NCBI RefSeq assembly: GCF_902150035.1
Contig: NZ_LR597502.1
Coordinates: 62,001 to 126,000, forward strand
Length of the DNA: 64,000 bases
Origin: Enorma burkinafasonensis
GTDB taxonomy: Bacteria; Actinomycetota; Coriobacteriia; Coriobacteriales; Coriobacteriaceae
Direction: 5' to 3'
A program made the translations under genes and the position numbers. Shown here piece by piece: positions 8,171 to 16,138 of the stretch; position 1 is the first letter of the stretch, and each line of letters starts with the position of its first letter. The notes beneath the pieces are model-generated. The model was not told the DNA's origin and did not search any database. It saw only the letters and a list, made by a program, of their open reading frames with translations.

Positions 8171-8533
8171 ATGGATAAGAACAAAGCGAAGCTCGCCGGC
8201 CTCAAGCGTCGCCAGCGTCGCGTCCGCGGGAAGATCTTCGGCACGCCCGAGCGTCCGCGCCTGCGCGTGACCCGCACCAACGCAAACATCTACGCGATGA
8301 TCGTGGACGACACGAAGGGCCACACCCTCGTCTCGGCCTCGACCCTCGAGCCCGAGTTCAAGGGCACCCACACCTCGAACAAGGAGGCTGCCGAGAAGGT
8401 CGGTAAGCTCGTTGGCGAGCGCGCCATCGAGGCCGGCATCAAGGCCGTCACCTTCGACCGCGGTGGCCGTATCTACCATGGCCGCGTCAAGGCCCTCGCC
8501 GACGGCGCCCGCGCCGCCGGTCTCGAGTTCTAG
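8171..8533 (+). CDS. rplR: 50S ribosomal protein L18
   Basis: 120 residues from ATG 8171, with AAGGAG upstream. It is a 5S rRNA-binding protein that acts with L5. The basic N-terminus, [20 protein letters not shown] and the terminal [20 protein letters not shown] match the family at its usual length. Its place between rplF and rpsE is canonical. Confidence 0.98.
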   Translation: MDKNKAKLAGLKRRQRRVRGKIFGTPERPRLRVTRTNANIYAMIVDDTKGHTLVSASTLEPEFKGTHTSNKEAAEKVGKLVGERAIEAGIKAVTFDRGGRIYHGRVKALADGARAAGLEF

Positions 8534-8544
8534 GAGGTTTGAGC

Positions 8545-9075
8545 ATGGCTCGTAATCGTGACAACAAGCAGCGCGAGGCCTCCGAGTTCGAGGAGCGCGT
8601 CGTCTTCATCAACCGTGTGGCCAAGACCGTCAAGGGTGGCCGCCGCATGTCCCTCGTGGCGCTCGTCGTCGTCGGCGACGGCAAGGGCAACGTGGGCCTG
8701 GGTATGGGCAAGTCCGCCGAGGTGCCCCTGGCCATCTCCAAGGCCTCGCTCGACGCCAAGAAGCACATGTTCCACGTGCCCGTCACCGAGACCGGCACCA
8801 TCCCGCATGAGGTCGAGGGCCACTTCGGCGCCGGCCGCATCATCATCAAGCCCGCTGTCGAGGGTACCGGCGTGATCGCCGGCGGCGCCGTGCGCCCCCT
8901 CTTCGAGCTTGCCGGCATCAAGAACGTCCTCTCCAAGTCGCTCGGCACCGATAACGGCCTGAACATCATCAAGGCCGCCGCCGAGGGCCTCAAGGAGCTC
9001 TCGAGCCCTGAGGATGTCGCGGCCCGCCGCGGCATCACGGTCTCCGAGATGTTCGTGGGCAAGAAGGAGGCTTAA
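8545..9075 (+). CDS. rpsE: 30S ribosomal protein S5
   Basis: 176 residues. ATG 8545 is chosen over an in-frame TTG at 8539 because AGGAGG at 8532-8537 is correctly spaced from the ATG. S5 takes part in decoding accuracy and forms part of the mRNA entry tunnel. The double-stranded RNA-binding domain ([20 protein letters not shown]) and the second beta domain are complete. It starts 11 bases after the rplR stop. Confidence 0.97.
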   Translation: MARNRDNKQREASEFEERVVFINRVAKTVKGGRRMSLVALVVVGDGKGNVGLGMGKSAEVPLAISKASLDAKKHMFHVPVTETGTIPHEVEGHFGAGRIIIKPAVEGTGVIAGGAVRPLFELAGIKNVLSKSLGTDNGLNIIKAAAEGLKELSSPEDVAARRGITVSEMFVGKKEA

Positions 9076-9077
9076 AG

Positions 9078-9260
9078 ATGGCAGACACCATCAAGGTCAA
9101 GCAGGTCCGTAGCACCAACGGCTGCAAGCAGGATCAGGTCAGGACCATCAAGGCCCTCGGCCTCGGGAAGATCAACCGTGTTCACGAGCTTCCCGACAAC
9201 GAATCTGTCCGCGGAATGATCTTCAAGGTCAAGCACCTTGTTGAGATTGTAGAGGAGTAG
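9078..9260 (+). CDS. rpmD: 50S ribosomal protein L30
   Basis: 60 residues from ATG 9078, only two bases after the rpsE stop. The two-strand, two-helix fold is recognisable in [19 protein letters not shown] and the [16 protein letters not shown] end. The presence of rpmD as a separate gene between rpsE and rplO is standard. Confidence 0.96.
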   Translation: MADTIKVKQVRSTNGCKQDQVRTIKALGLGKINRVHELPDNESVRGMIFKVKHLVEIVEE

Positions 9261-9262
9261 CA

Positions 9263-9712
9263 ATGCAGCTTCATGACCTCACCCCCGCGCCGGGGTCGAC
9301 CCACAGGCGCAAGCGCATCGGCCGCGGTAACTCCTCCGGCCATGGCACCACGGCCGGTCGCGGCCAGAAGGGCCAGCTTTCCCGCTCCGGTGGCGGCAAG
9401 GGCTCGGGCTTCGAGGGCGGCCAGACGCCGCTCGCGATGCGTCTGCCCAAGCTCCCGGGTTTCCGTAACCCCCGCCGCATCGAGTTCGCGGCCGTGAACA
9501 TCGCCCGCCTGGACGAGAAGTTCGAGGACGGTGCCGTGATCGACGGCGCCGCGCTCAAGGCCGCTGGCATCATCAAGAAGGAGTTCCAGCCCGTGAAGGT
9601 TCTTGCTGAGGGCGAGACCACCAAGAAGTTCACGGTGCGCGTCGACAAGGTCTCGGCTGCCGCCAAGGCCAAGATCGAGGCGGCTGGCGGAAAGGTCGAG
9701 CTCCCGTGCTAA
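9263..9712 (+). CDS. rplO: 50S ribosomal protein L15
   Basis: 149 residues from ATG 9263. The N-terminal Gly/Arg/Lys-rich extension ([20 protein letters not shown]) that threads into 23S rRNA is clear, followed by the globular domain. Its last codons overlap the GTG start of secY, which suggests translational coupling. Confidence 0.98.
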   Translation: MQLHDLTPAPGSTHRRKRIGRGNSSGHGTTAGRGQKGQLSRSGGGKGSGFEGGQTPLAMRLPKLPGFRNPRRIEFAAVNIARLDEKFEDGAVIDGAALKAAGIIKKEFQPVKVLAEGETTKKFTVRVDKVSAAAKAKIEAAGGKVELPC

Positions 9713-10974
9713 CTGGCCTGAAGAACGCGTTCCGTGTCAAAGACCTCCGGGATAAGATTCTCTTCACCATAGCGATGCTCGTCGTGTACCGCATCGGTGC
9801 ACACGTTCCCGTGCCCGGTGTCCCCTTCCAGGGGATGCTGGGCCTTTTCGGCGACTCGGGCGCTATGTCGCTGCTGAATCTGTTCTCCGGCGGGGCCCTG
9901 AGCTACGTCTCGGTGTTCTCCCTCGGCATCATGCCCTACATCACGAGCTCCATCATCATGCAGCTTTTGCAGAGCGTGATCCCGAGCCTGCACGAGCTCG
10001 CCCGCGAGGGCGAGGTCGGCCAGACCAAGATCACCCAGTATTCTCGCTATCTGACGCTCGGCTTGGGTATCCTCAACTCCATCGGCTACCTGTTCCTGTT
10101 CAAGAGCTACGGGATCAGCTTCGCCGACGCGGGCGCGCCCGAGATCATCTTCGACATCATGATCGTCGGCACGCTCACCGCGGGCGCGATGCTCATCATG
10201 TGGATCGGTGAGCTCATCACCCAGCGCGGTATCGGCAACGGCATGTCGCTCATCATCTTCGCGAACATCATGGCCGGTCTTCCGCAGTCCATCGTCGCCT
10301 CCATGTCGGAGGGCTCGATGGGCCTCGCGATCACCGCGCTCATCCTCGTGGTGATCCTCTGCGTCATCCCGTTCATCGTGTACCTCGAGCGCGGCCAGCG
10401 CCGCATCCCGGTGCAGTACGCCAAGCGCGTCGTGGGCCGTCGCATGATGGGTGGCCAGTCCACCTACCTGCCGATCAAGGTCAACACCGCGGGCGTCGTG
10501 CCCATCATCTTCGCGAGCGCGCTTCTGTACTTCCCGGCGCAGCTGGCGGTCTTCTTCCCCAGCGTCGGCTGGGTGCAGGCCGTCGCCAACGCGCTCGCCA
10601 CGGGCTGGATCAACTGGATCCTTAACGTGGTGCTCATCGTGTTCTTCGCGTACTTCTACACGTCGATGATCTTCAACCCCGATGAGACGGCCGAGAACCT
10701 GAAGCGCCAGGGTGGCTTCATCCCCGGCGTGCGCCCGGGACGCGCCACGGCGAACTACATCAAGAACGCCCTCAACAAGATCACGCTCCCGAGCGCGATC
10801 TTCCTGGCGCTCATCGCCATCGTCCCGTCGATCGTCTTCTCGGCGACCGGCAACCAGCTCATCCAGTCGTTCGGCGGCACGTCCGTCCTCATCATGGTGG
10901 GCGTGGTCCTCGATACCATCGACAAGGTGGAGGGCCAGCTCAAGATGTACGACTACGATGGGTTCTTCAAGTAA
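9706..10974 (+). CDS. secY: Preprotein translocase channel subunit SecY
   Basis: 422 residues from GTG 9706, overlapping the end of rplO by 7 bases. SecY forms the protein-conducting pore of the inner membrane with SecE and SecG. About ten hydrophobic segments are visible, with the plug region after [11 protein letters not shown], the cytosolic loop containing [10 protein letters not shown], and the [12 protein letters not shown] loop. Position between rplO and adk is canonical. Confidence 0.98.
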   Translation: MLTGLKNAFRVKDLRDKILFTIAMLVVYRIGAHVPVPGVPFQGMLGLFGDSGAMSLLNLFSGGALSYVSVFSLGIMPYITSSIIMQLLQSVIPSLHELAREGEVGQTKITQYSRYLTLGLGILNSIGYLFLFKSYGISFADAGAPEIIFDIMIVGTLTAGAMLIMWIGELITQRGIGNGMSLIIFANIMAGLPQSIVASMSEGSMGLAITALILVVILCVIPFIVYLERGQRRIPVQYAKRVVGRRMMGGQSTYLPIKVNTAGVVPIIFASALLYFPAQLAVFFPSVGWVQAVANALATGWINWILNVVLIVFFAYFYTSMIFNPDETAENLKRQGGFIPGVRPGRATANYIKNALNKITLPSAIFLALIAIVPSIVFSATGNQLIQSFGGTSVLIMVGVVLDTIDKVEGQLKMYDYDGFFK

Positions 10975-10992
10975 GTGAGAGAGGAGTCACCC

Positions 10993-11619
10993 ATGAACAT
11001 CGTTCTGTTGGGAGCCCCCGGTGCCGGCAAGGGCACCATGGCCCAGAAGCTCGTCGCCGAGTTCGGCGTCGCGCACATCTCGACGGGTGACCTGCTCCGC
11101 GCCGCCGTCAAGGGCGGCACCGAGCTCGGTGTCCAGGCCAAGAAGTACATGGACGCCGGCGAGCTCGTGCCCGACCAGCTCGTGATCGACCTGGTCAAGG
11201 AGCGCCTCGCCGCCGACGACGCCCAGCGCGGCTTCATCCTGGACGGCTTCCCCCGCAACACGGTCCAGGCCGTGACGCTCGACTCCGAGCTCGCGGGCAT
11301 GGGCCGCTCCATCGACTGCGCCCTGCTCATCGACGTGGAGCCCAAGGTCATCATCGACCGCCTCTCCGCCCGCCGCACCTGCCGCGCCTGCGGCTACACC
11401 GGCACCGCCGCCGACGCGGTGTGCCCCTCCTGCGGTGGCGAGATGTACCAGCGTGATGACGACAAGCCGGAGACCATCCAGAACCGCCTGGACGTCTACC
11501 AGAACTCGACGGCCCCGCTCGTCGAGTACTACCGTGGCCAGGGCCTGCTCAAGGCTGTCGACGGCGCCCGCGCCATCGACGAGGTCTATGCGGACGTCAA
11601 GGAAGCGCTCGGTCTATGA
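10993..11619 (+). CDS. adk: Adenylate kinase with zinc-binding lid
   Basis: 208 residues; ATG 10993 is preferred to an in-frame GTG at 10975 because GAGAGGAG lies just ahead of the ATG. It interconverts ATP plus AMP and two ADP. The P-loop GAPGAGKGT is at 7-15, and DGFPRN at about 84-89 binds AMP. The lid carries Cys130-x2-Cys133 and Cys144-x2-Cys147, a structural zinc site common in Gram-positive enzymes. The stop overlaps the map start (ATGA). Confidence 0.97.
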   Translation: MNIVLLGAPGAGKGTMAQKLVAEFGVAHISTGDLLRAAVKGGTELGVQAKKYMDAGELVPDQLVIDLVKERLAADDAQRGFILDGFPRNTVQAVTLDSELAGMGRSIDCALLIDVEPKVIIDRLSARRTCRACGYTGTAADAVCPSCGGEMYQRDDDKPETIQNRLDVYQNSTAPLVEYYRGQGLLKAVDGARAIDEVYADVKEALGL

Positions 11620-12404
11620 TCAAGATCAAATCCGAGCGTGAGATCGAGGAGATGAAGAAGGCCGGAGCGCTGTCCAAGATGGCGCTCCGCCACGTTGGCG
11701 CCATGGTGCGTCCCGGCGTCTCCACCTTCGAGCTCGACCAGCTCGCCGAGCAGATCATCCGCATGCACGGCGGCAAGCCGGCCTTCAAGGGCTACGGCGG
11801 GTTCCCGGGGACCATCTGCGCGTCGCTCAACGACGCCGTGGTCCACGGGATCCCCAACCCCGACGTGATCCTGCGCGACGGCGACATCCTGTCCGTCGAC
11901 ACGGGAGCGGTCGTGGACGGCTGGGTGGGCGACAACGCCTGGACCTTCTACGTGGGCAACCCCGCGCCCGAGGTGAAGGCGCTCTGCGAGTGCACCCTCG
12001 ACTGCCTGAAGGCGGGCATCGCCCAGGCCGTGCCGGGCAACCGTATCGGCGACATCGGGCACGCCATCCAGTCGCTCGCCGAGTCGAACGGCTACGGGGT
12101 GCTGCGCGAGTACGTGGGCCACGGCGTGGGCCGCGTGATGCACGAGGAGCCCAACGTCCCCAACTTCGGCAAGAAGGGGAGGGGCGTGCGCCTCGAGGTG
12201 GGCATGGTCATCGCGATCGAGCCCATGATCACCTTGGGCACGCACCACGTCTCGACCGGTCCCGACGGCTGGATCGTCACCACGAACGACCACCTGCCTG
12301 CCGCGCACTACGAGAACACGATCGCCATCACGGCGGACGGTCCCGTGGTCCTCACGCAGGATGCCCAAGGGCCGTGGTGCTCGCTCCGGGGCGGGGTCAT
12401 GTAA
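11616..12404 (+). CDS. map: Methionine aminopeptidase, type I
   Basis: 262 residues from ATG 11616, overlapping the adk stop by four bases. It removes the initiator methionine from nascent proteins. His77, Asp95, Asp106, His169 and Glu202, plus a final Glu near residue 233, are in the positions of the substrate-binding His and the metal ligands. The secY-adk-map-infA order is the usual Gram-positive one. Confidence 0.96.
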   Translation: MIKIKSEREIEEMKKAGALSKMALRHVGAMVRPGVSTFELDQLAEQIIRMHGGKPAFKGYGGFPGTICASLNDAVVHGIPNPDVILRDGDILSVDTGAVVDGWVGDNAWTFYVGNPAPEVKALCECTLDCLKAGIAQAVPGNRIGDIGHAIQSLAESNGYGVLREYVGHGVGRVMHEEPNVPNFGKKGRGVRLEVGMVIAIEPMITLGTHHVSTGPDGWIVTTNDHLPAAHYENTIAITADGPVVLTQDAQGPWCSLRGGVM

Positions 12405-12527
12405 GCCCAAGTGCCACCTCCCGCGCGGCTGCGGGGGAGTTATGAAGTCATTACGAAAAATCCACGGTACAGCACGAAGTGTTGTATCATTCGCTGTTGC
12501 TGTCGTTTCCTAGAGAAAGATGTGCCT

Positions 12528-12746
12528 GTGAAAAAGGAAGATGCAATCGAACTCGAGGGTAAGGTCACCGAGCCGCTCCCCAATGCGATGTTCCGCGTCG
12601 AGCTCGAGAACGGTCATTCGGTGCTTTGCTCCATCTCGGGCAAGATCCGCATGAACTACATCCGTATCCTCCCGGGCGACAAGGTCGTGGTGGAGCTCTC
12701 CCCCTATGACCTCACGCGCGGGCGCATCACGTATCGCTACAAGTAG
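12528..12746 (+). CDS. infA: Translation initiation factor IF-1
   Basis: 72 residues, exactly the family length, starting at GTG 12528 with AGAGAAAG eight bases upstream. A GTG two codons earlier (12522) is possible but too close to that site. It is an OB-fold protein that occupies the A site during initiation; [21 protein letters not shown] and [16 protein letters not shown] are typical. A 123-base gap after map contains TATCAT at 12485-12490, a possible -10, but no convincing -35. Confidence 0.96.
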   Translation: MKKEDAIELEGKVTEPLPNAMFRVELENGHSVLCSISGKIRMNYIRILPGDKVVVELSPYDLTRGRITYRYK

Positions 12747-12850
12747 CGACAGCCCCGCCCGCTGAGCGGGCATTCCAGCTTTGGGTATTCACGTCTGCGG
12801 CTGGACGAGTAGATAGTAGGCAGTGTTTCGCGTATCCGAAAGGAAGCATC

Positions 12851-12964
12851 ATGAAGGTACGTCCTTCGGTCAAGAAGATGTGCGACAAGTGCAAGATCAT
12901 CAGGCGCCATGGCAAGGTGCTCGTCATCTGCGAGAACCCGCGCCACAAGCAGCGTCAGGGTTAA
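12851..12964 (+). CDS. rpmJ: 50S ribosomal protein L36
   Basis: 37 residues, from ATG 12851 to TAA 12962-12964, preceded by GAAAGGA. The sequence begins [15 protein letters not shown] and ends NPRHKQRQG. The zinc ligands are Cys11, Cys14, Cys27 and His32, so this is the zinc-binding form. A short hairpin (gcccgc/gcgggc near 12757-12771) lies in the infA-rpmJ gap. It is followed 16 bases later by rpsM. Confidence 0.96.
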   Translation: MKVRPSVKKMCDKCKIIRRHGKVLVICENPRHKQRQG

Positions 12965-12980
12965 GAGAGGAGATTGAAAG

Positions 12981-13355
12981 TTGGCCCGTATCAATGGTGT
13001 CGACCTTCCGCGCGAGAAGCGCGTCGAGATCGGTCTGACCTACATTTACGGCATCGGCCGCACCACCGCGTCTAAGATCTGCGCGGAGACTAATATCAAC
13101 CCGGACACCCGCGTCCGCGACCTCACCGACGAGGAGGTCGACGTCCTCCGCAAGTACATCGACGAGAACCACCTCATGGTGGAGGGCGACCTCCGTCGTG
13201 AGCGCAACCAGAACGTCAAGCGCCTTATGGACATCGGTTGCTACCGTGGCCTGCGCCACCGCAAGGGCCTGCCGGTCCGCGGCCAGCGCACGCACACCAA
13301 CGCTCGCACCCGTAAGGGCCCGAAGCGTCAGATCGGTGCAAAGAAGAAGAAGTAA
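12981..13355 (+). CDS. rpsM: 30S ribosomal protein S13
   Basis: 124 residues from a TTG start at 12981, with GAGAGGAG upstream. The N-terminus [20 protein letters not shown] and the basic tail [20 protein letters not shown] are typical. S13 contacts the P-site tRNA and bridges to L5. The TTG start is unusual for such a highly expressed gene, but no ATG or GTG fits. Confidence 0.96.
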   Translation: MARINGVDLPREKRVEIGLTYIYGIGRTTASKICAETNINPDTRVRDLTDEEVDVLRKYIDENHLMVEGDLRRERNQNVKRLMDIGCYRGLRHRKGLPVRGQRTHTNARTRKGPKRQIGAKKKK

Positions 13356-13365
13356 GGAGCGCTAG

Positions 13366-13773
13366 ATGGCTACTGCAAAGAACAAGCGCGGCGCTGTCAC
13401 CCGTATCAAGCGCGCCGATCGCAAGAACATCGCCGTGGGGCAGGCGCACATCCGCTCCACGTTCAACAACACGATCATCTCGATCACCGATCCCCAGGGG
13501 AATGTCATCGCGTGGCGTTCCGCCGGCCAGGTGGGCTTCAAGGGCTCCCGCAAGAGCACGCCCTTCGCTGCCCAGATGGCCGCCGAGGCCTGCGCCAAGG
13601 CCGCCATGGAGCACGGCATGCACAAGGTCGCCGTGTTCGTGAAGGGCCCCGGCTCCGGCCGCGAGACCGCCATCCGCTCGCTCCAGGCCGCCGGCCTCGA
13701 GGTCACGAGCATCCAGGACAAGACCCCCATCCCGCACAACGGCTGCCGCCCCAAGAAGCGTCGCCGCGTGTAA
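13366..13773 (+). CDS. rpsK: 30S ribosomal protein S11
   Basis: 135 residues from ATG 13366, 10 bases after rpsM. The conserved [19 protein letters not shown] segment and the C-terminal [13 protein letters not shown] are present. S11 lines the platform and contacts mRNA upstream of the P site. It belongs to the alpha operon block. Confidence 0.98.
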   Translation: MATAKNKRGAVTRIKRADRKNIAVGQAHIRSTFNNTIISITDPQGNVIAWRSAGQVGFKGSRKSTPFAAQMAAEACAKAAMEHGMHKVAVFVKGPGSGRETAIRSLQAAGLEVTSIQDKTPIPHNGCRPKKRRRV

Positions 13774-13792
13774 CTGAAAGGATCGCATTACC

Positions 13793-14389
13793 ATGGCAAT
13801 CGACAGGACTCCTGTTCTTAAGCGCTGCCGCCAGCTCGGGGTCGATCCCGTTGAGCTGGGCTACAGCAGCAAGAAGGAATCGAAGCGTCAGCCCAAGCGC
13901 CGCCGTAAGGAATCCGAGTACGGCATGCAGCTGCGCGAGAAGCAGAAGGCTAAGTTCATCTACGGTGTGCTCGAGAAGCAGTTCCACCGCTACTTCGAGC
14001 GTGCCCGCCGCATGAAGGGCGTCACGGGCGACAACCTCATGACCCTTCTGGAGAGCCGCCTCGACAACGTCGTGTTCCGTCTCGGCTTCGCCCGCACGCG
14101 TCGCGAGGCCCGTCAGACCGTCACCCACGGCCACTTCACCGTGAACGGCGTGCGCGTCGACATCCCCTCCTACCAGGTCAAGCCCGGCGACGTCGTCGCC
14201 GTCGGCGAGAAGTATCGCGACCTCCTTCCCATCAAAGAGGCCCTCATCCAGTCCGAGCGCTTCGAGGTGCCCGGCTGGCTCGAGGTCGATATCGAGAAGC
14301 TCTCCGGTAACGTGCTCTCGCTGCCCACGCGCGAGCAGATCAGCACTGATATCCAAGAGCAGCTCATCGTCGAGCTCTACTCTAAGTAG
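13793..14389 (+). CDS. rpsD: 30S ribosomal protein S4
   Basis: 198 residues from ATG 13793. S4 nucleates small-subunit assembly. The S4 RNA-binding domain ([18 protein letters not shown]) and C-terminal domain are intact. The N-terminus lacks the zinc-ligand cysteines seen in some S4 forms (only Cys11 is present near the start), so this is the zinc-free type. Confidence 0.97.
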   Translation: MAIDRTPVLKRCRQLGVDPVELGYSSKKESKRQPKRRRKESEYGMQLREKQKAKFIYGVLEKQFHRYFERARRMKGVTGDNLMTLLESRLDNVVFRLGFARTRREARQTVTHGHFTVNGVRVDIPSYQVKPGDVVAVGEKYRDLLPIKEALIQSERFEVPGWLEVDIEKLSGNVLSLPTREQISTDIQEQLIVELYSK

Positions 14390-14422
14390 TCCATCCGGGC
14401 TGCTGAGGCTGGAGGTTAATAC

Positions 14423-15367
14423 ATGTCAGAATTCATTAGGCCTCAGGTTCAAGTCGAGGAGATCGATGCGACGTCCGCTCGCGTCTCCGTTGAGCCGCTC
14501 GAGCGCGGGTACGGCGACACGCTGGGCAACTCCCTGCGTCGCGTGCTCCTGTCCTCCCTGGAGGGCGCCGCGGTCGAGGCGATTCAGATCGATGGAGCCC
14601 AGCATGAGTTCATGACCATCCCCAACATGGTCGAGGATGTCACCGATATCGTCCTCAACGTGAAGGGCCTGGTCTTCCGTGCGCTGGGCACCAGTGCGGG
14701 CGAGGGTACGGCCACCATCTCCGTCGATGGTCCGTGCGAGGTCACCGGTGCGGATTTCTTCATCCCCTCCGAGTTCGAGCTCGTCAACCCAGAGCAGCAC
14801 ATCGCCACGCTCAACGAGGGCGGTCACCTCACCATGAGCATGCGCATCGGCTACGGCCGCGGCTATGTGTCCTACGAGGGCAACAAGCGCGATAACGACC
14901 CGATCGGCGTCATCCACGTCGACTCGCTGTTCTCGCCCGTGCGCCGCTGCGCCAAGCTCGTCGAGGCGTGCCGCGTCGGCCAGCACACCGACTACGACCG
15001 CCTCGTCCTCGAGATCGAGACGAACGGCGCCATCGCCCCGCGCGACGCCGTGGTCCAGGCTGCGAACATCATCAACCAGCACATGAGCGCGTTCATGAAC
15101 CTCGCCGAGACCCCCGAGGTCGAGGAGGAGGCTTCCATCTTCGCTCCCGAGGTCACGAGCGATAACGCCGAGCTCGACAAGCAGATCGAGGATCTCGATC
15201 TCTCGGTGCGCTCCTACAACTGCCTGAAGCGCGCGAGCATCCACTCCGTGCGTCAGCTGGTGGAGTTCTCCGAGAACGATCTGCTTAACATCCGCAACTT
15301 CGGCGTTAAGTCGATCGAGGAAGTCAAGGATAAGCTTGAGTCGATGGGTCTGAGCCTCAAGGCATAG
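14423..15367 (+). CDS. rpoA: RNA polymerase alpha subunit
   Basis: 314 residues from ATG 14423, preceded by GGAGG. The N-terminal assembly domain (residues 1 to about 230, with LERGYGDTLGNSLRRVLLSS) is followed by an acidic linker and the C-terminal UP-element and activator domain (about 245-314, with LKRASIHSVRQLVEFSEND). It is followed by rplQ as in most bacteria. Confidence 0.98.
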   Translation: MSEFIRPQVQVEEIDATSARVSVEPLERGYGDTLGNSLRRVLLSSLEGAAVEAIQIDGAQHEFMTIPNMVEDVTDIVLNVKGLVFRALGTSAGEGTATISVDGPCEVTGADFFIPSEFELVNPEQHIATLNEGGHLTMSMRIGYGRGYVSYEGNKRDNDPIGVIHVDSLFSPVRRCAKLVEACRVGQHTDYDRLVLEIETNGAIAPRDAVVQAANIINQHMSAFMNLAETPEVEEEASIFAPEVTSDNAELDKQIEDLDLSVRSYNCLKRASIHSVRQLVEFSENDLLNIRNFGVKSIEEVKDKLESMGLSLKA

Positions 15368-15395
15368 GCTCTGCACATAGAGGAGAAACGAGACC

Positions 15396-15914
15396 ATGCG
15401 TCACAACAAGAAGAAAGGCCTGAAGCTCGGCACCGACGCGAGCCACACCAAGGCCATGAAGAAGAGCCTTGCCAAGGCGCTCTTCGAGAACGACCGCATC
15501 AAGACCACCGAGACCCGCGCCAAGGCGCTGCGTGGCTACGTCGAGCCCATCATCACCTGGGCCAAGAAGGGCGACCTGCACTCCCGCCGCCTGGCCATCG
15601 CCAAGCTCGGCGACAAGCAGCTCGTCGCGGAGGTCTTCGACAAAGCCGCCCAGGGCATGTGGGCCGACCGTGACGGCGGCTACACCCGCATCATGAAGCT
15701 CGGTCCCCGCAAGGGCGACAACGCCCGCATGGTGATCATCGAGATCGTCAGCGAGCCCGTGGTCAAGAAGGCCGCCAAGGCCGCGCCCAAGAAGGCCGTC
15801 GCCCCCAAGAAGGTCGAGAAGGTCGAGGAGGAGGCCGCTCCCGCCGAGGAGGAGGTCGTCGAGACCGAGACCGCCGAGGTCGTCGAGGAGGCTGCCGAGG
15901 AGACCGCCGAGTAA
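15396..15914 (+). CDS. rplQ: 50S ribosomal protein L17 with long Lys/Ala/Glu tail
   Basis: 172 residues from ATG 15396. Residues 1-120 are a complete L17 (RHNKKKGLKLGTDASHTKAM to the IVSEPV strand). The remaining roughly 50 residues are a low-complexity tail that goes from Lys/Ala/Pro-rich to strongly Glu-rich. Tails of this kind occur on actinobacterial L17. It closes the operon and is followed by a strong terminator. Confidence 0.97.
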   Translation: MRHNKKKGLKLGTDASHTKAMKKSLAKALFENDRIKTTETRAKALRGYVEPIITWAKKGDLHSRRLAIAKLGDKQLVAEVFDKAAQGMWADRDGGYTRIMKLGPRKGDNARMVIIEIVSEPVVKKAAKAAPKKAVAPKKVEKVEEEAAPAEEEVVETETAEVVEEAAEETAE

Positions 15915-15937
15915 CCGGCTGCCACAAGGTTTTGGCA

Positions 15938-15965
15938 AGGGCCCCGCAAGGGGCCCTTTTTCTTT
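15938..15965 (+). terminator. Intrinsic terminator after rplQ
   Basis: A strong GC stem (aggGCCCC at 15938-15945 with GGGGCCCt at 15950-15957) has a GCAA tetraloop and is followed by a T-rich run (tttttcttt). It ends the ribosomal protein transcript. Confidence 0.9.
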
Positions 15966-16138
15966 GCGCGGGTGCCTCGGAGGTATCCTGACCGGGCCCG
16001 GCGGGGCATTGCTGGGGAATCTCTGCATGACGCGCGGGCCGGGCGCGCTGTCTGCGCGTTCTGCTATCGTTGCGGGGGCACGTACAAACGGCGGCGACCC
16101 GGTGCGCGGGCGCCCGGACCATGAGGGCGAGGTTGGCC

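Noticed and set aside
15780-15914. Lys/Ala/Glu tail of L17 as a possible fusion or frameshift
   Set aside because: The frame and codon use are continuous and such tails are common in actinobacterial L17.
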